Assembly: GCA_023392635.1 (NCBI GenBank)
Contig: JAEVYS010000084.1
Span: 1-24,549, forward strand
Length of the DNA stretch: 24,549 nucleotides
Direction of reading: 5' to 3'
Source: Actinomycetes bacterium
Lineage (GTDB): Bacteria; Actinomycetota; Actinomycetes; Propionibacteriales; Propionibacteriaceae
The notes under the pieces are model-generated. The model worked only from the letters and a program-made list of their open reading frames with translations, ran no database searches and was not told the origin of the DNA. Below are positions 15,024 to 23,511 of this stretch, in pieces (position 1 is the first letter of the stretch; every line of letters starts with the position of its first letter). A program made the position numbers and the translations under genes.

Positions 15024-15029
15024 TAGGTT
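15024..15029 (+). promoter_or_regulatory. Leaderless-type -10 box of the Hsp70-like gene
   Basis: TAGGTT ends seven bases before the ATG at 15037. An in-frame TTG at 15028 would overlap this box and is not favoured as start. Confidence 0.5.
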
Positions 15030-15036
15030 GGCAGGC

Positions 15037-16542
15037 ATGCATCTCGGCGTCGACTTCGGAACCACCCGCACGATCGTCGCCCGCGCCGACCGGGGCAACT
15101 ACCCGGTGGTGGGGTTCGTCGACCCGGACGGCGACATGGCCGACCACTTCCCCTCGCTGGTCGCGGCCACGCCCGACGGGCTGAGGTTCGGCTTCGAGGC
15201 CCTCGTCGCCGCCCGTGCCGGAGCGCCGTACCTGCGCTCGGTCAAGCGGCTGCTCGGGCGCCCCGACGTCACCGCGGAGACCGCGGTCCAGGTCGGCGAG
15301 CAGGAGTACCCGCTGCTCGACGTGCTCACCGGTTTCCTCACCGCACTGCGCAAGGCGCTCGGCCACTGGTCGAACATCGGACCGGAGTTCCGGGACGCGA
15401 AGACCTGCCGGGTGGTCGCGTCCGTCCCGGCGCACGCCCTGGGCGCGCAGCGCTTCCTCACCCTTGAGGCCTTCCGGCAGGCGGGCTTCGACGTCGCCGG
15501 GCTGGTGAACGAGCCGTCGGCGGCCGGGTTCGAGTACACCCACCGGCAGTCGCGCACGCTGACGTCCCGCCGCAACCAGGTGCTCGTCTACGACCTGGGC
15601 GGCGGCACCTTCGACGCGTCCCTGGTCGAGGTGGCCGGCACCCGTCACGACGTCGTGGGGTCGGTGGGCGTGAACCGGCTCGGCGGGGACGACTTCGACC
15701 AGGTCCTGTGCGGGGTGGTACGGGAGGCGGCGGGACGGCCCGCCCTCGAACCGGCCGACGCCGAACGGCTGCTGGAGGAGTGCCGCGAAGCGAAGGAGCG
15801 GCTCAGCCCGCAGTCGAAGCGGATCACCGTCGAGGTCTCCGGCCAGCCCGTGACCGTGGCGGTCGACGACTTCTACGCCGCCGCCGAGGGGCTGGTCAAC
15901 GCCAGCCTCCAGGCGATGGCCCCGCTGGCTTCCGCGCTCGCCGACGAGGTGGACCAGCTGAGCGGCCAGGTCGCCGGCATCTACCTCGTGGGTGGCGGCA
16001 GCGGGCTGCCGCTGGTGCCGCGCATGCTGCGTGAGCGGTTCGGTCGGCGCGTCCACCGTTCGCCGTATCCGGCGGCATCGACCGCCATCGGGCTCGCGAT
16101 CGCCGCGGACCCCACCTCCGGCTACTCCCTGGCTGACCGGCTCTGGCGCGGCGTCGGCGTGTTCCGCGAGCTGGATCGCGGACGGGCCGTCGGTTTCGAC
16201 CAGCTCATCGACCGCAACACCGCGCTCCCGGCGACGGGCGAGCTGACCGTGACGCGGCGGTACCAGGCCGCCCACAACGTCGGCTGGTACCGGTTCGTCG
16301 AGTACGCCGGGGTGGACGCGCACGGTGAGCCGCTGGGTGACCTCGCGCCGATCGCGGAGGTGCGGTTCCCGTTCGACCCGTCGCTGCAGGGCCGCTCCCA
16401 CCTGGACGGCGTCCCGGTGGAGCGTTGGGGACACGGACCGGTGGTCGAGGAGAGCTACCGCGTGGACCCCAACGGCCTGGTCAGCGTCCGCATGACCGAC
16501 ACCGTGACCGGCTACAGCCAGGTCTTCGGCCTCGGCGGGTGA
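15037..16542 (+). CDS. Hsp70-like (DnaK-related) ATPase with a short, divergent C-terminus
   Basis: This 501-residue cytoplasmic protein has the Hsp70/actin-type ATPase fold in the first 360 residues: phosphate-1 loop GVDFGTTRT (4-12), VNEPSAAGFEY (157-167), phosphate-2 loop VYDLGGGTFDASLVEV (184-199), RLGGDDFD (214-221), EECREAKERLS (247-257) and the adenosine loop IYLVGGGSGLPLVPRML (315-331). The remaining 140 residues are beta-rich and end in DPNGLVSVRMTD. They match only loosely the substrate-binding beta-sandwich, and the helical lid and EEVD-like tail of DnaK (about 610-640 residues) are missing. No DnaJ or GrpE gene is next to it. It is therefore a solitary actinobacterial Hsp70 relative, not the housekeeping dnaK. 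The client is unknown. Confidence 0.9.
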   Translation: MHLGVDFGTTRTIVARADRGNYPVVGFVDPDGDMADHFPSLVAATPDGLRFGFEALVAARAGAPYLRSVKRLLGRPDVTAETAVQVGEQEYPLLDVLTGFLTALRKALGHWSNIGPEFRDAKTCRVVASVPAHALGAQRFLTLEAFRQAGFDVAGLVNEPSAAGFEYTHRQSRTLTSRRNQVLVYDLGGGTFDASLVEVAGTRHDVVGSVGVNRLGGDDFDQVLCGVVREAAGRPALEPADAERLLEECREAKERLSPQSKRITVEVSGQPVTVAVDDFYAAAEGLVNASLQAMAPLASALADEVDQLSGQVAGIYLVGGGSGLPLVPRMLRERFGRRVHRSPYPAASTAIGLAIAADPTSGYSLADRLWRGVGVFRELDRGRAVGFDQLIDRNTALPATGELTVTRRYQAAHNVGWYRFVEYAGVDAHGEPLGDLAPIAEVRFPFDPSLQGRSHLDGVPVERWGHGPVVEESYRVDPNGLVSVRMTDTVTGYSQVFGLGG

Positions 16543-16563
16543 ATCGCTCCCCGGTTCCCGGAT

Positions 16564-16579
16564 CCCGGCGTGAGCCGGG
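16564..16579. terminator. Short hairpin between convergent Hsp70-like and GH65 genes
   Basis: CCCGGC (16564-16569) pairs with GCCGGG (16574-16579) around GTGA, in the 68-base gap between convergent stop codons. It is short and lacks a T run; position is the main support. Confidence 0.35.
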
Positions 16580-16610
16580 TTGACGGGGCGCGAGCCAGGG
16601 GCGGCCGGGG

Positions 16611-18806
16611 TCAGGGCTGCGTGAGCTCGACGACCTGGCGGGAGCCGCGGTGGCGGAAGGTGAAGCGCAGCCGGCTCCAGGACTCGGGCAGGGCGGGACG
16701 GACCTGCCAGGTGTTGCCGGACAGGGTCAGGCCGGCGAAACCGAAGACCACCGCCTGCCACAGGCCGCCGGCCGAGGCGCCGTGGATCCCGTCGGCGGCG
16801 TTGCCCCGCACGTCCTGGAGGTCGGCCCGGGCCGCGCGCAGGAAGTGGCCGTACGCGGCGGCCGGGTCGCCCGCCCGCGCGGCGATGATCGCACTCACCG
16901 CCGGGCCGAGGCTGGACCCGAACTCGTGGTCGGTGCGGGCGTCGTAGTAGTGGTAGTTGGCCCGGAGGTGCGCCTCGTCGAACAGGTGCGGGAGCTGGAA
17001 GGCCAGCATGAGCACGTCCGGTTGCTTGATCGTGCGGGTGAGCTGGACGCCCTTGATGCCGTACAGGTCCTGCATGGAGGCCTGCCGTGCCGGGTTCCGC
17101 AGCCGCGCATACTCCACGTCCTGGAGGTCGAAGTAGCCCGAGAATTGCTCGATCACGCCGTTCTCGGAGCGGGCCTGGGCGATCCCGGACGCGATCTGCG
17201 CCCACCGTGCCCGCTCGCCGTCCTCCAGGCCCATCGACGCGGCGAGGCGCGCGGCCCGCGTCGGCACCGTCCGCTCCAGCCAGGCCAGCACCCGCTCCGC
17301 CGCGCCGAGGTGCCAGGCGGCGAGCTGGTTGGTGTAGGCGTTGTCATCCACGTGTTCGTGGTACTCGTCCGGGCCGATCACGTCGCGGAAGTGGAACAGC
17401 CCTTCACCGTCGGGTTCGGCACGCGACGCCCAGAAGCGGGCGCCCTCCAGGACCAGCTCGGCACCCTGGTCGCGCAGGAACTCGTCGTCGCCGGAGACCT
17501 GCCAGTACTGCAGCACGGCGCGGGCGATGTCGGCGGTGACGTGCAGCTCGAGGTCGCCGGTCCAGATGCGCACCCGCTGGCCGGGATCGGTCGGGTCCTC
17601 CAGCCACGCAGGCGTGACCTCCGCACCAGAGCCCGCGCTCTCCCACGGGAACTGTGCGCCCGTGAAACCGCCCGCGGCGGCCTTCGCCCGTGCACCGGGC
17701 AGCCGGTGGAACCGGTACGCCAGCAGGTTGCGGGCCACGTCGGGCTGGGTGAACGAGAAGAACGGCAGCATGAACGACTCGGTGTCCCAGAACACGTGGT
17801 GCCGGTAGCCGTAGCCGGACAGGGCCTTGGCCCCGATGCTGGCGTCCTCGGTGTACCGGGGCGCGGCGCTGATCAGCTGGAAGAGGTTGTAGCGAAGCGC
17901 CAGCTGTGCCTCCGGGTCGCCGTCGATCTCGACGTCGCAGTCCGCCCACACCTGTGCCCACGCCTGCGTGGACGCGGCCAGCGCGCGGTCCCAGCCCAGG
18001 GCGTCCAGCCGGTCGGAGACCTCCCGGGCCACCGCCATCGGCAGCCCGGATTCGAGGCCCGGCACGACGCCGACGGAACGGACGATCTGGACGGGCTGGC
18101 CCGCGCGCAGCAGCACCCGGTAGTCGGCCGACGGCGCCCCGTCGACGTCACCGGCGGCGAAGCTCGCGGACGCGGACACCCCGGTCCTCACCACGACGGC
18201 CAGCGGGATCCCTGTCGCGCGCGTGACGGCCACCAGCGCGATGCCGTCCTCGCCGGCGGACTGCCCGACGAGCCGCCAGTGGAGCACGCCCGTGTTCTCC
18301 ACGTGCACGCTGGCCCCCACCCGTACGCGCAGGTCGGCCTCGCCCCTCGACAACTCCACCGTCGTGCGCAGCATCGCCCCGTACGGCTCCACGAGGCTGA
18401 GGAAGCGCTCGTGGCGCACCCGGAGGTCGATGCCCGGTGCCACGGGCCAGTCGAACTCCCGGGTCAGCAGGCCGTTGCGCAGGTCCAGCACCTGCCGGGC
18501 CCGCAGAGTGGACTCCTGCCGCACCCGCTGGTTGTCCAGCCACAGGTCCAGCCCCCACCAGCGCGGCAGGCAGGCGAGTTCGGTGCCGTGCACGGGCGTG
18601 TCGTCCCAGACGCGGTGCATGAACGATCCGGCCACCTCCTGCGGATGGCCCTCCTCGAACGTCCCTCGAAGGCTGAAGCTGCCGTTGCCGATGGTGAACA
18701 GCGTCTCGCGGTGGCCCAGCCGGTTGGGGTCGAGACCGTCGGCCCTCAGCAGCCAGCCTTCGTCCGCGGCGGGGCCGGGAACGGGACTCCTCGGGTGCGT
18801 GGTCAC
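16611..18806 (-). CDS. Glycoside hydrolase family 65 protein, probable disaccharide phosphorylase
   Basis: This 731-residue cytoplasmic enzyme has the size of the family. The N-terminal beta-sandwich contains HRETLFTIGNGSFSLRG (32-48). The (alpha/alpha)6 barrel carries GYRHHVFWDTESFMLPFF (333-350), then VIGPDEYHEHVDDNAYTN (476-493) with the general acid E481. IKQPDVLMLAF and DGIHGASAGGLWQAVVFGFA are the phosphate-pocket region of maltose, trehalose and kojibiose phosphorylases. These enzymes split an alpha-glucosyl disaccharide with phosphate to beta-glucose 1-phosphate. The exact sugar cannot be told from motifs. The GTG at 18806 follows GGAGAAG by a good spacing; the much longer open frame upstream runs antisense through lacI and is not coding. 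A LacI-type gene is divergent. The beta-phosphoglucomutase gene that usually accompanies GH65 is not in the window. Confidence 0.92.
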   Translation of the reverse strand: MTTHPRSPVPGPAADEGWLLRADGLDPNRLGHRETLFTIGNGSFSLRGTFEEGHPQEVAGSFMHRVWDDTPVHGTELACLPRWWGLDLWLDNQRVRQESTLRARQVLDLRNGLLTREFDWPVAPGIDLRVRHERFLSLVEPYGAMLRTTVELSRGEADLRVRVGASVHVENTGVLHWRLVGQSAGEDGIALVAVTRATGIPLAVVVRTGVSASASFAAGDVDGAPSADYRVLLRAGQPVQIVRSVGVVPGLESGLPMAVAREVSDRLDALGWDRALAASTQAWAQVWADCDVEIDGDPEAQLALRYNLFQLISAAPRYTEDASIGAKALSGYGYRHHVFWDTESFMLPFFSFTQPDVARNLLAYRFHRLPGARAKAAAGGFTGAQFPWESAGSGAEVTPAWLEDPTDPGQRVRIWTGDLELHVTADIARAVLQYWQVSGDDEFLRDQGAELVLEGARFWASRAEPDGEGLFHFRDVIGPDEYHEHVDDNAYTNQLAAWHLGAAERVLAWLERTVPTRAARLAASMGLEDGERARWAQIASGIAQARSENGVIEQFSGYFDLQDVEYARLRNPARQASMQDLYGIKGVQLTRTIKQPDVLMLAFQLPHLFDEAHLRANYHYYDARTDHEFGSSLGPAVSAIIAARAGDPAAAYGHFLRAARADLQDVRGNAADGIHGASAGGLWQAVVFGFAGLTLSGNTWQVRPALPESWSRLRFTFRHRGSRQVVELTQP

Positions 18807-18893
18807 TGTCTTCTCCAGGGGTAGGGCCCGAGGGCGTGGAGGCGTGGCGGCGAGCGTCGTCTGTCTCGAATGGAAGCAGCCGTCGGGAGCAGT

Positions 18894-18923
18894 TTGACGG
18901 CGACTCGCCGGGGTGTCGATACT
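18894..18923 (+). promoter_or_regulatory. Sigma-70-type promoter of the LacI-family gene
   Basis: TTGACG (18894-18899) and GATACT (18918-18923) are spaced by 18 bases, the best housekeeping-type promoter in the window. Transcription should start near 18930, at the left edge of an 18-bp imperfect dyad. Confidence 0.6.
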
Positions 18924-18929
18924 GAGCCG

Positions 18930-18947
18930 GGTTTCGCGCACGGAACC
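18930..18947. promoter_or_regulatory. Candidate operator for the LacI-type regulator
   Basis: GGTTTCGCGCACGGAACC is an 18-bp dyad with 7 of 9 base pairs symmetric (GGTTnCGnG and its complement), centred on GC. It covers about +1 to +18 of the predicted lacI-type transcript, where a bound repressor would block initiation. LacI-family operators are typically such dyads with a central CG or GC. I see no second copy near the GH65 start. Confidence 0.4.
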
Positions 18948-18965
18948 GCGATGAGGGGCCTGGCC

Positions 18966-19979
18966 ATGGGGGATCGCACACGACCGGACGGCCGGCCTAC
19001 GCTGATGAGCCTCGCCCGCGAACTCGGCCTGTCCCGCCAGACCATCTCCAACGTGCTGAACAAGCCGGAGGTGGTGACAGAGGCGACGAGGCTGCGGGTG
19101 CTGGCAGCGATCGAGGCCACCGGCTACCGTCCGTCCGCGGCGGCGCGCGCGCTGCGCACGCAGCGTTCGATGGCGATCGCCCTGCGCCTCTACCCGGTGG
19201 GCGACGGGGTCAACGGTGCGCTGATGGACCGCTTCATCCACCGGGTCACCGAGTACGCGCAGCAGCGGGGGTACCGGGTGAGCCTGTTCAGTGCCTCCGG
19301 AGCGGAGGAGGAGGTGCGGTTGCTGTCGGAGTTGCACCACGACCTGTCGATCGATGCCGCCGTCCTCACCGACACCTTCGCCGACGACCCCCGGCCGGGA
19401 CTGCTGGCGCGGCGGGGCATTCCCTTCGTCGCGTTCGGCCGTCCATGGGGGGAGGCGGACGCGACGCACTCGTGGGTCGACGTGGACGGCCGCGCGGGCA
19501 CGCTCGCCGCCACGACCCACCTGCGCTCGCTGGGACACGAGCGCATCGGCTACATCGGCCCGGCCGCGTCCGGCACCAGCCAGGACCGCCGCGAGGGCTG
19601 GCGCGAGGGACTGGAGGGCTCGGGGCTCGATCCGCAGGCCTGGCAGTGCCCGGTCGTCCACGACAGCGCCCGTGCCGGGGCGGACGCGGCCCGCGAGTTG
19701 CACGGCCGCGGGGCGACGGCGTTGGTGTGCGGCAGCGACGCGCTGGCCTTCGGAGCGGTCACGGCCCTGCACCGTGGCGGTGCCGATGTGCCGGTGATCG
19801 GCTTCGACGACACGCCGGTTGCACGCGCCCTGGGGATCTCGAGCATCGCCCAGCCGATCGAGGCGGCCGCCCAGCGGCTCATCGAGGTGCTGCTGGGGCT
19901 GATCGCCGGGCAGCCCGGCGCGCAGGTGCTGCTCGAGCCACGCCTCGTCCTGCGGAACCTGGAGCCGTTCGCCTCCTGA
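18966..19979 (+). CDS. LacI-family transcriptional regulator
   Basis: This 337-residue repressor-type protein has an N-terminal helix-turn-helix with hinge helix (about 12-65: TLMSLARELGLSRQTISNVL, then GYRPSAAARALRT) and a periplasmic-binding-protein-like sugar domain (about 68-330), with HERIGYIGPAASGTSQDRRE (182-201) and VPVIGFDDTPVARALGISSI typical of the family. The ATG at 18966 follows GAGGGG (18953-18958) by seven bases; an ATG at 18951 is possible but has no ribosome site. It is divergent from the GH65 gene across 159 bases, so it most likely controls that gene and itself in response to the disaccharide or a breakdown product. The effector is unknown. Its stop is followed by a GC-rich hairpin. 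Confidence 0.93.
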   Translation: MGDRTRPDGRPTLMSLARELGLSRQTISNVLNKPEVVTEATRLRVLAAIEATGYRPSAAARALRTQRSMAIALRLYPVGDGVNGALMDRFIHRVTEYAQQRGYRVSLFSASGAEEEVRLLSELHHDLSIDAAVLTDTFADDPRPGLLARRGIPFVAFGRPWGEADATHSWVDVDGRAGTLAATTHLRSLGHERIGYIGPAASGTSQDRREGWREGLEGSGLDPQAWQCPVVHDSARAGADAARELHGRGATALVCGSDALAFGAVTALHRGGADVPVIGFDDTPVARALGISSIAQPIEAAAQRLIEVLLGLIAGQPGAQVLLEPRLVLRNLEPFAS

Positions 19980-20020
19980 GCCGGAAGGTCCCGGCGTGTG
20001 CGGGATGACGGTGGAGCCGT

Positions 20021-20038
20021 CCGCCGGATGGCCGGCGG
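20021..20038. terminator. Hairpin between convergent lacI-type and transglutaminase genes
   Basis: CCGCCGG (20021-20027) pairs perfectly with CCGGCGG (20032-20038) around ATGG, midway in the 70-base gap between convergent genes. It could serve both strands. There is no T run. Confidence 0.5.
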
Positions 20039-20049
20039 TGTCCGAACGG

Positions 20050-20949
20050 TCAGGGCACGAGGGGGAGCGGGTCGACGTCGACCTCTACGGTGAGGGTGGA
20101 GGTGCCGGCCTCGGTGAACACCACGCCGCGCAGGGGGGAGACGTCGGAGAAGTCCCGTCCCCAGGCGGTGACGATGTAGCGGGAGTCGGTGAAGTGATCG
20201 TTGGTGGGATCGAGGTCGAGCCACTCCCCTGAGGGGGTGAGGACCGACGCCCAGGCGTGCGTCGCGTCCGCGCCCTGCAGCTTCGCGCGTCCCGGCGGCG
20301 GCGCCGTCTCCAGGTAGCCGCTGACGTAGCGCGCGGGGAGGCCCACGGCCCGCAGGCAGCCGACCGCGAGATGGGCGAAGTCCTGGCAGACGCCCTGACG
20401 CTTCTCGAGCAGCTCGGCGAGCGTGGTGCGCACCGAGGTCGTGCCCTGGCGGTACGTGAAATCCCCGAAGATCTGGTGGACCAGCGCGCTCACCGCCTCA
20501 CCGAACGGCCGTCCCGGCTGCAGCACCGCGGCGGCGTACTCCCGCACCGCCGGGCCGATCGCCACCAGGGGAGAGGGCAGCGTGAACTCGGTCAGTTCCA
20601 CCGGATCGGCCAGCGCCGCCACCCGTTCGGCGGCCGAAGCCACCGTCCAGGCGTCCAGCCCGGCGATGTCCGGCGGCTGCCGGTCGACCTGCACCACGCT
20701 GGTCGCCGACACGACCAGCTCCATGGTCGGGGTACGGCACTCCAGGTACACCGACTCGTTGCCGAAGTAGTCCTGGTGCGTGGCGACGAACTCCGAAGCA
20801 GGCGTTGCCGACACCTCCGAACTGATCACCTGCTGCCCGGGCGCTTCCCGCGGCTGCAGCAGGCCACGGTTGTAGCAGGCCTCCAGCACCTCGTCGTAGG
20901 TGTAGCGCGTGACGTGCCGCACCCGGTAGCGGCGGGACCCGGAGACCAT
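20050..20949 (-). CDS. Transglutaminase-like cysteine protease-fold protein
   Basis: This 299-residue protein has an N-terminal beta domain (about 5-90: YRVRHVTRYTYDEVLEACYN, then QDYFGNESVYLE) followed by a transglutaminase core. The catalytic triad is visible: C188 in RQGVCQDFAHLAVGCLRAVG, H231 in ADATHAWASVL, and D245 or D247 in EWLDLDPTN. PARYVSGYL is also a family mark. There is no signal peptide. Bacterial proteins of this type are thought to act as peptidases or amide-exchange enzymes; none of this type has a firmly known substrate that I can name. The ATG shares one base with the stop of the upstream ATP-grasp/alpha-E gene, and AGGT lies about eight bases before it, so the two are translationally coupled and probably act together. 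Confidence 0.92.
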   Translation of the reverse strand: MVSGSRRYRVRHVTRYTYDEVLEACYNRGLLQPREAPGQQVISSEVSATPASEFVATHQDYFGNESVYLECRTPTMELVVSATSVVQVDRQPPDIAGLDAWTVASAAERVAALADPVELTEFTLPSPLVAIGPAVREYAAAVLQPGRPFGEAVSALVHQIFGDFTYRQGTTSVRTTLAELLEKRQGVCQDFAHLAVGCLRAVGLPARYVSGYLETAPPPGRAKLQGADATHAWASVLTPSGEWLDLDPTNDHFTDSRYIVTAWGRDFSDVSPLRGVVFTEAGTSTLTVEVDVDPLPLVP

Positions 20950-23444
20950 CAGCCGACCTGCCGCGGGGTCGACCAGGTCGGCTCGGCCGTGCGGCGGGTC
21001 GCCTGCCGGACGAAGTGCCGGGCGGCGATCCGCTGGCCGATCCCGTTGAGGGCTGCAGCCAGCTGCTCGAGTCCTCGCCCGGCGTCGTCGGGTGCGGCCG
21101 TGGCGAACGTGTCCAGCTCGGCGAGGAGGGAGTCGGCCTGTGCGGCCAGCCGCTCGTCGCCGGCCAGCCGCAGGTCCGCCGAGAGCGCGGCGAGCTGGTG
21201 GGCCACGGAGCGGGGGTTGCCCGGGTCGTGCACCAACAGTTGCCGCACCGACTCCGCCGCCGTCGCGGGACCGGCGCCGGAGGCGGCGCGGCGGCGATGG
21301 GTGATGATGCTCTCGCCGGCCCGCAGCACGCTGTCGGCCACGAGTTCGGCGGCCGGGTCGTCGCCGCGCTCCAGCAGGGTGTGCTGCAGGAGCGACACCG
21401 TGTGCCGGGCGCGCTCGAGACGGCTGCCCGCGTCCAGGAACGCCCAGGACGAGTCACGGACCATGCTCTGCGCGACGATGCCCGCGTAGGCGAGCAGCGA
21501 TTCCAGGACGTCGGCCAGCAGCGGCTGCAGGGTCTCGTCCTCCTTGGGACGTGTGCCCAGGGTCCGCTCGAGCCGGCTGAAGACGCTCCAGACGTCCACG
21601 CTCATCAGGTCGCGCACCTCCTGCGCCTCCTCGGAGAGGCGCCGCGCGCTGGCGTGCACCCCGCCTGCGGCGGACGGGTCGAGCGCCACCCGGGCCAGGT
21701 AGCCCTGGGCGGTTTCCGCGTACCAGCGCTCGACCCCGGTGATGCGGGCCACGGTCTCCAGGAGGTGCCCGGACGCGGAGGCGCCGGGCGTCCCCGGGCG
21801 CGAGTTGTAGTCCTCGGCCAGGTCGTCGGCCACCTTGGTGAGCCGGGCGATGCCCTCGGCGCGTTCGGCGAACGTCCCGATCATCATGAGGGTGCGTGCC
21901 ACCCTGGGCGGGACGCCGGGCTCCCGCGCGGAGGCGCCCAGGCGCGGCCGTACCCGCTCCGGCCCGACCCGTTCGGTGGCCGACGCCGGGACCCACACGT
22001 CCTTGGCCAACGTGCCGGACGCGCTGGAGACGGTCAGCTCGGCGGCGCCGGCTGCCACCCGGCCCAGTCCACCGGGAAGGAACCGGTAGGAGTCGCCCGA
22101 CGCCACGCCGAAGGCGCGCAGGACGAAGCGGCGCGGCTCGAGGCCCGCGGGCGTGACGACCGGAGCGGTCGAGAGCTCGACCGGCTCCTGGCCGCACCAC
22201 GCCCACGGTTCGGCGGTGATCCGGGCTGCCAGCTCGACCCGCTCGTCGTCGCTGAGCAGCCAGCCGTAGCGCACCGCGGGCGCCCCGGTTCGGGCGACCG
22301 GCTTGACCACGAGCCGGCTCAGGTGGGTGAGGACGTGGCTGCGGGAGGCGTCGTCGCCGCACCACCAGGTCTGTGGGGACTCCAGCAGCAGGTCCTCTCC
22401 GAGCAGCGCGCGCGCGACCGGTTGCAGGGATGCGATCAGCGCGGGGTTGTCCAGCACGCCTGCGCCGACGGGGTTGACGAGGGTGACCGCCCGGCGTCGG
22501 GCGGCCTCGACCATGCCCGGCAGGCCCACCTCGGAGTTGCCACGGAACTCCAGCGGGTCGGACAACCATGCGTCCACCCGGCGCAGTACGACATCCACCG
22601 GCTCGAGGCTGTCGCCGGCCCGCAGCCAGATCCGGCCACGGCTGGCCACCAGGTCGTCGGCCTCGGCGAGCGGGAAGCCGAGCATCGTCGCCAACAGGCC
22701 CTGATCGTAGCTGGTCTCGCTCGACGAGCCCGGCGAGAGCAGGACGACCCGGGGGGACTCGGAGCCCCCCTGCGACGCGTCCAGGAGGGCGCCCGTCATG
22801 GCGTGGAAGAAGCCCCGCAGGCGGGCCAGGTCACTGGTGCGGTGGAGGCCGGCGAGCACGGTGCTGACGATGCGCCTGGTGGCCATGGCGTAGCCGGCAC
22901 CGGCCGGCGCCTGGGTGCGGTCGGAGACCACCCGCCACGCTCCGGACGCGTCCCGCCCCAGGTCGGTGGCGGTGAGCACCAGCTGGCGGCGCTTGGGGTC
23001 GTCGACCTGGTCGGCGGGACGGGTGAATCCCGGATGGGAGAGCACGGCCGCCGGCGGCAGCACCCGGCCGCGGAGCAGCGTGCGCGTGGAGTACAGGTCG
23101 GCCAGCACGGCGTCGAGCAGGACGGCGCGCTGCGCCAGGCCGCGTTCGAGTCGTGCCCAGTCGGCCCCGTCGAGCGGCTGGGGGAGCGGGTCGACCAGCC
23201 ACGGCGCGCGTACCCCCGAGTCGGCGGCCCCGTAGGTGATCCCCTCGTCGGCGACCAGGGCGGCAGCCTCCGCACGTGCGGCGAGCAGCCCGGCGAGGCC
23301 GGCGGAGTCGATGGTCGCAGCCAGCGCTTCCGCGTGCGGGCGGGTGCCGGTGTCGTCGAGCACCTCGTCCACCGCCGCGCGAGCGGGATGGCTGCGGTAG
23401 GCGTCGAGCAGCCCGCTGCCGGACTCGCTGGCCTGCGCGGACAT
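20949..23444 (-). CDS. Fused circularly permuted ATP-grasp (type 2) and alpha-E domain protein
   Basis: This 831-residue protein unites domains often encoded by two genes. Residues about 65-480 are the circularly permuted ATP-grasp region (DUF404/DUF407 type): ADEGITYG, VVLLSPGSSSETSYDQGLLA, EADDLV, VDVVLRRVDAW, NSEVGLPGMVEAAR, VNPVGAGVLDNPAL, QTWWCGD and LVVKPV. The Gly-rich stretch usual after VKPV is replaced by ARTGAPAVRYG. Residues about 512-820 are the all-helical alpha-E domain (DUF403), beginning PRVARTLMMIGTFAERAEGI. ATP-grasp enzymes form amide bonds by acyl-phosphate activation; with alpha-E and transglutaminase partners, a peptide-synthesis or peptide-tagging role has been proposed from genomics but not shown. 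The ATG at 23444 is chosen because TATCGT ends seven bases upstream; a longer start would cross that box. Confidence 0.9.
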   Translation of the reverse strand: MSAQASESGSGLLDAYRSHPARAAVDEVLDDTGTRPHAEALAATIDSAGLAGLLAARAEAAALVADEGITYGAADSGVRAPWLVDPLPQPLDGADWARLERGLAQRAVLLDAVLADLYSTRTLLRGRVLPPAAVLSHPGFTRPADQVDDPKRRQLVLTATDLGRDASGAWRVVSDRTQAPAGAGYAMATRRIVSTVLAGLHRTSDLARLRGFFHAMTGALLDASQGGSESPRVVLLSPGSSSETSYDQGLLATMLGFPLAEADDLVASRGRIWLRAGDSLEPVDVVLRRVDAWLSDPLEFRGNSEVGLPGMVEAARRRAVTLVNPVGAGVLDNPALIASLQPVARALLGEDLLLESPQTWWCGDDASRSHVLTHLSRLVVKPVARTGAPAVRYGWLLSDDERVELAARITAEPWAWCGQEPVELSTAPVVTPAGLEPRRFVLRAFGVASGDSYRFLPGGLGRVAAGAAELTVSSASGTLAKDVWVPASATERVGPERVRPRLGASAREPGVPPRVARTLMMIGTFAERAEGIARLTKVADDLAEDYNSRPGTPGASASGHLLETVARITGVERWYAETAQGYLARVALDPSAAGGVHASARRLSEEAQEVRDLMSVDVWSVFSRLERTLGTRPKEDETLQPLLADVLESLLAYAGIVAQSMVRDSSWAFLDAGSRLERARHTVSLLQHTLLERGDDPAAELVADSVLRAGESIITHRRRAASGAGPATAAESVRQLLVHDPGNPRSVAHQLAALSADLRLAGDERLAAQADSLLAELDTFATAAPDDAGRGLEQLAAALNGIGQRIAARHFVRQATRRTAEPTWSTPRQVG

Positions 23445-23451
23445 GGACCGA

Positions 23452-23457
23452 ACGATA
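23452..23457 (-). promoter_or_regulatory. Leaderless-type -10 box of the ATP-grasp/alpha-E operon
   Basis: TATCGT, read on the minus strand, ends seven bases before the ATG at 23444. It is the same hexamer, at the same spacing, as at the rhomboid gene. Confidence 0.55.
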
Positions 23458-23511
23458 CCCACGCCGCAGCGCGCGACCGGGGCCGGCGTCCACGTGCCGA
23501 AGGGGGCCAAC

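Noticed and set aside
14983..17205. 740-codon minus-strand frame across the Hsp70-like gene
   Set aside because: It crosses two convergent genes with strong motifs and shows no domain of its own.
18807..19772. N-terminal extension of the GH65 frame
   Set aside because: It is antisense to the LacI-type gene; GTG at 18806 has a good ribosome site and begins the normal GH65 length.
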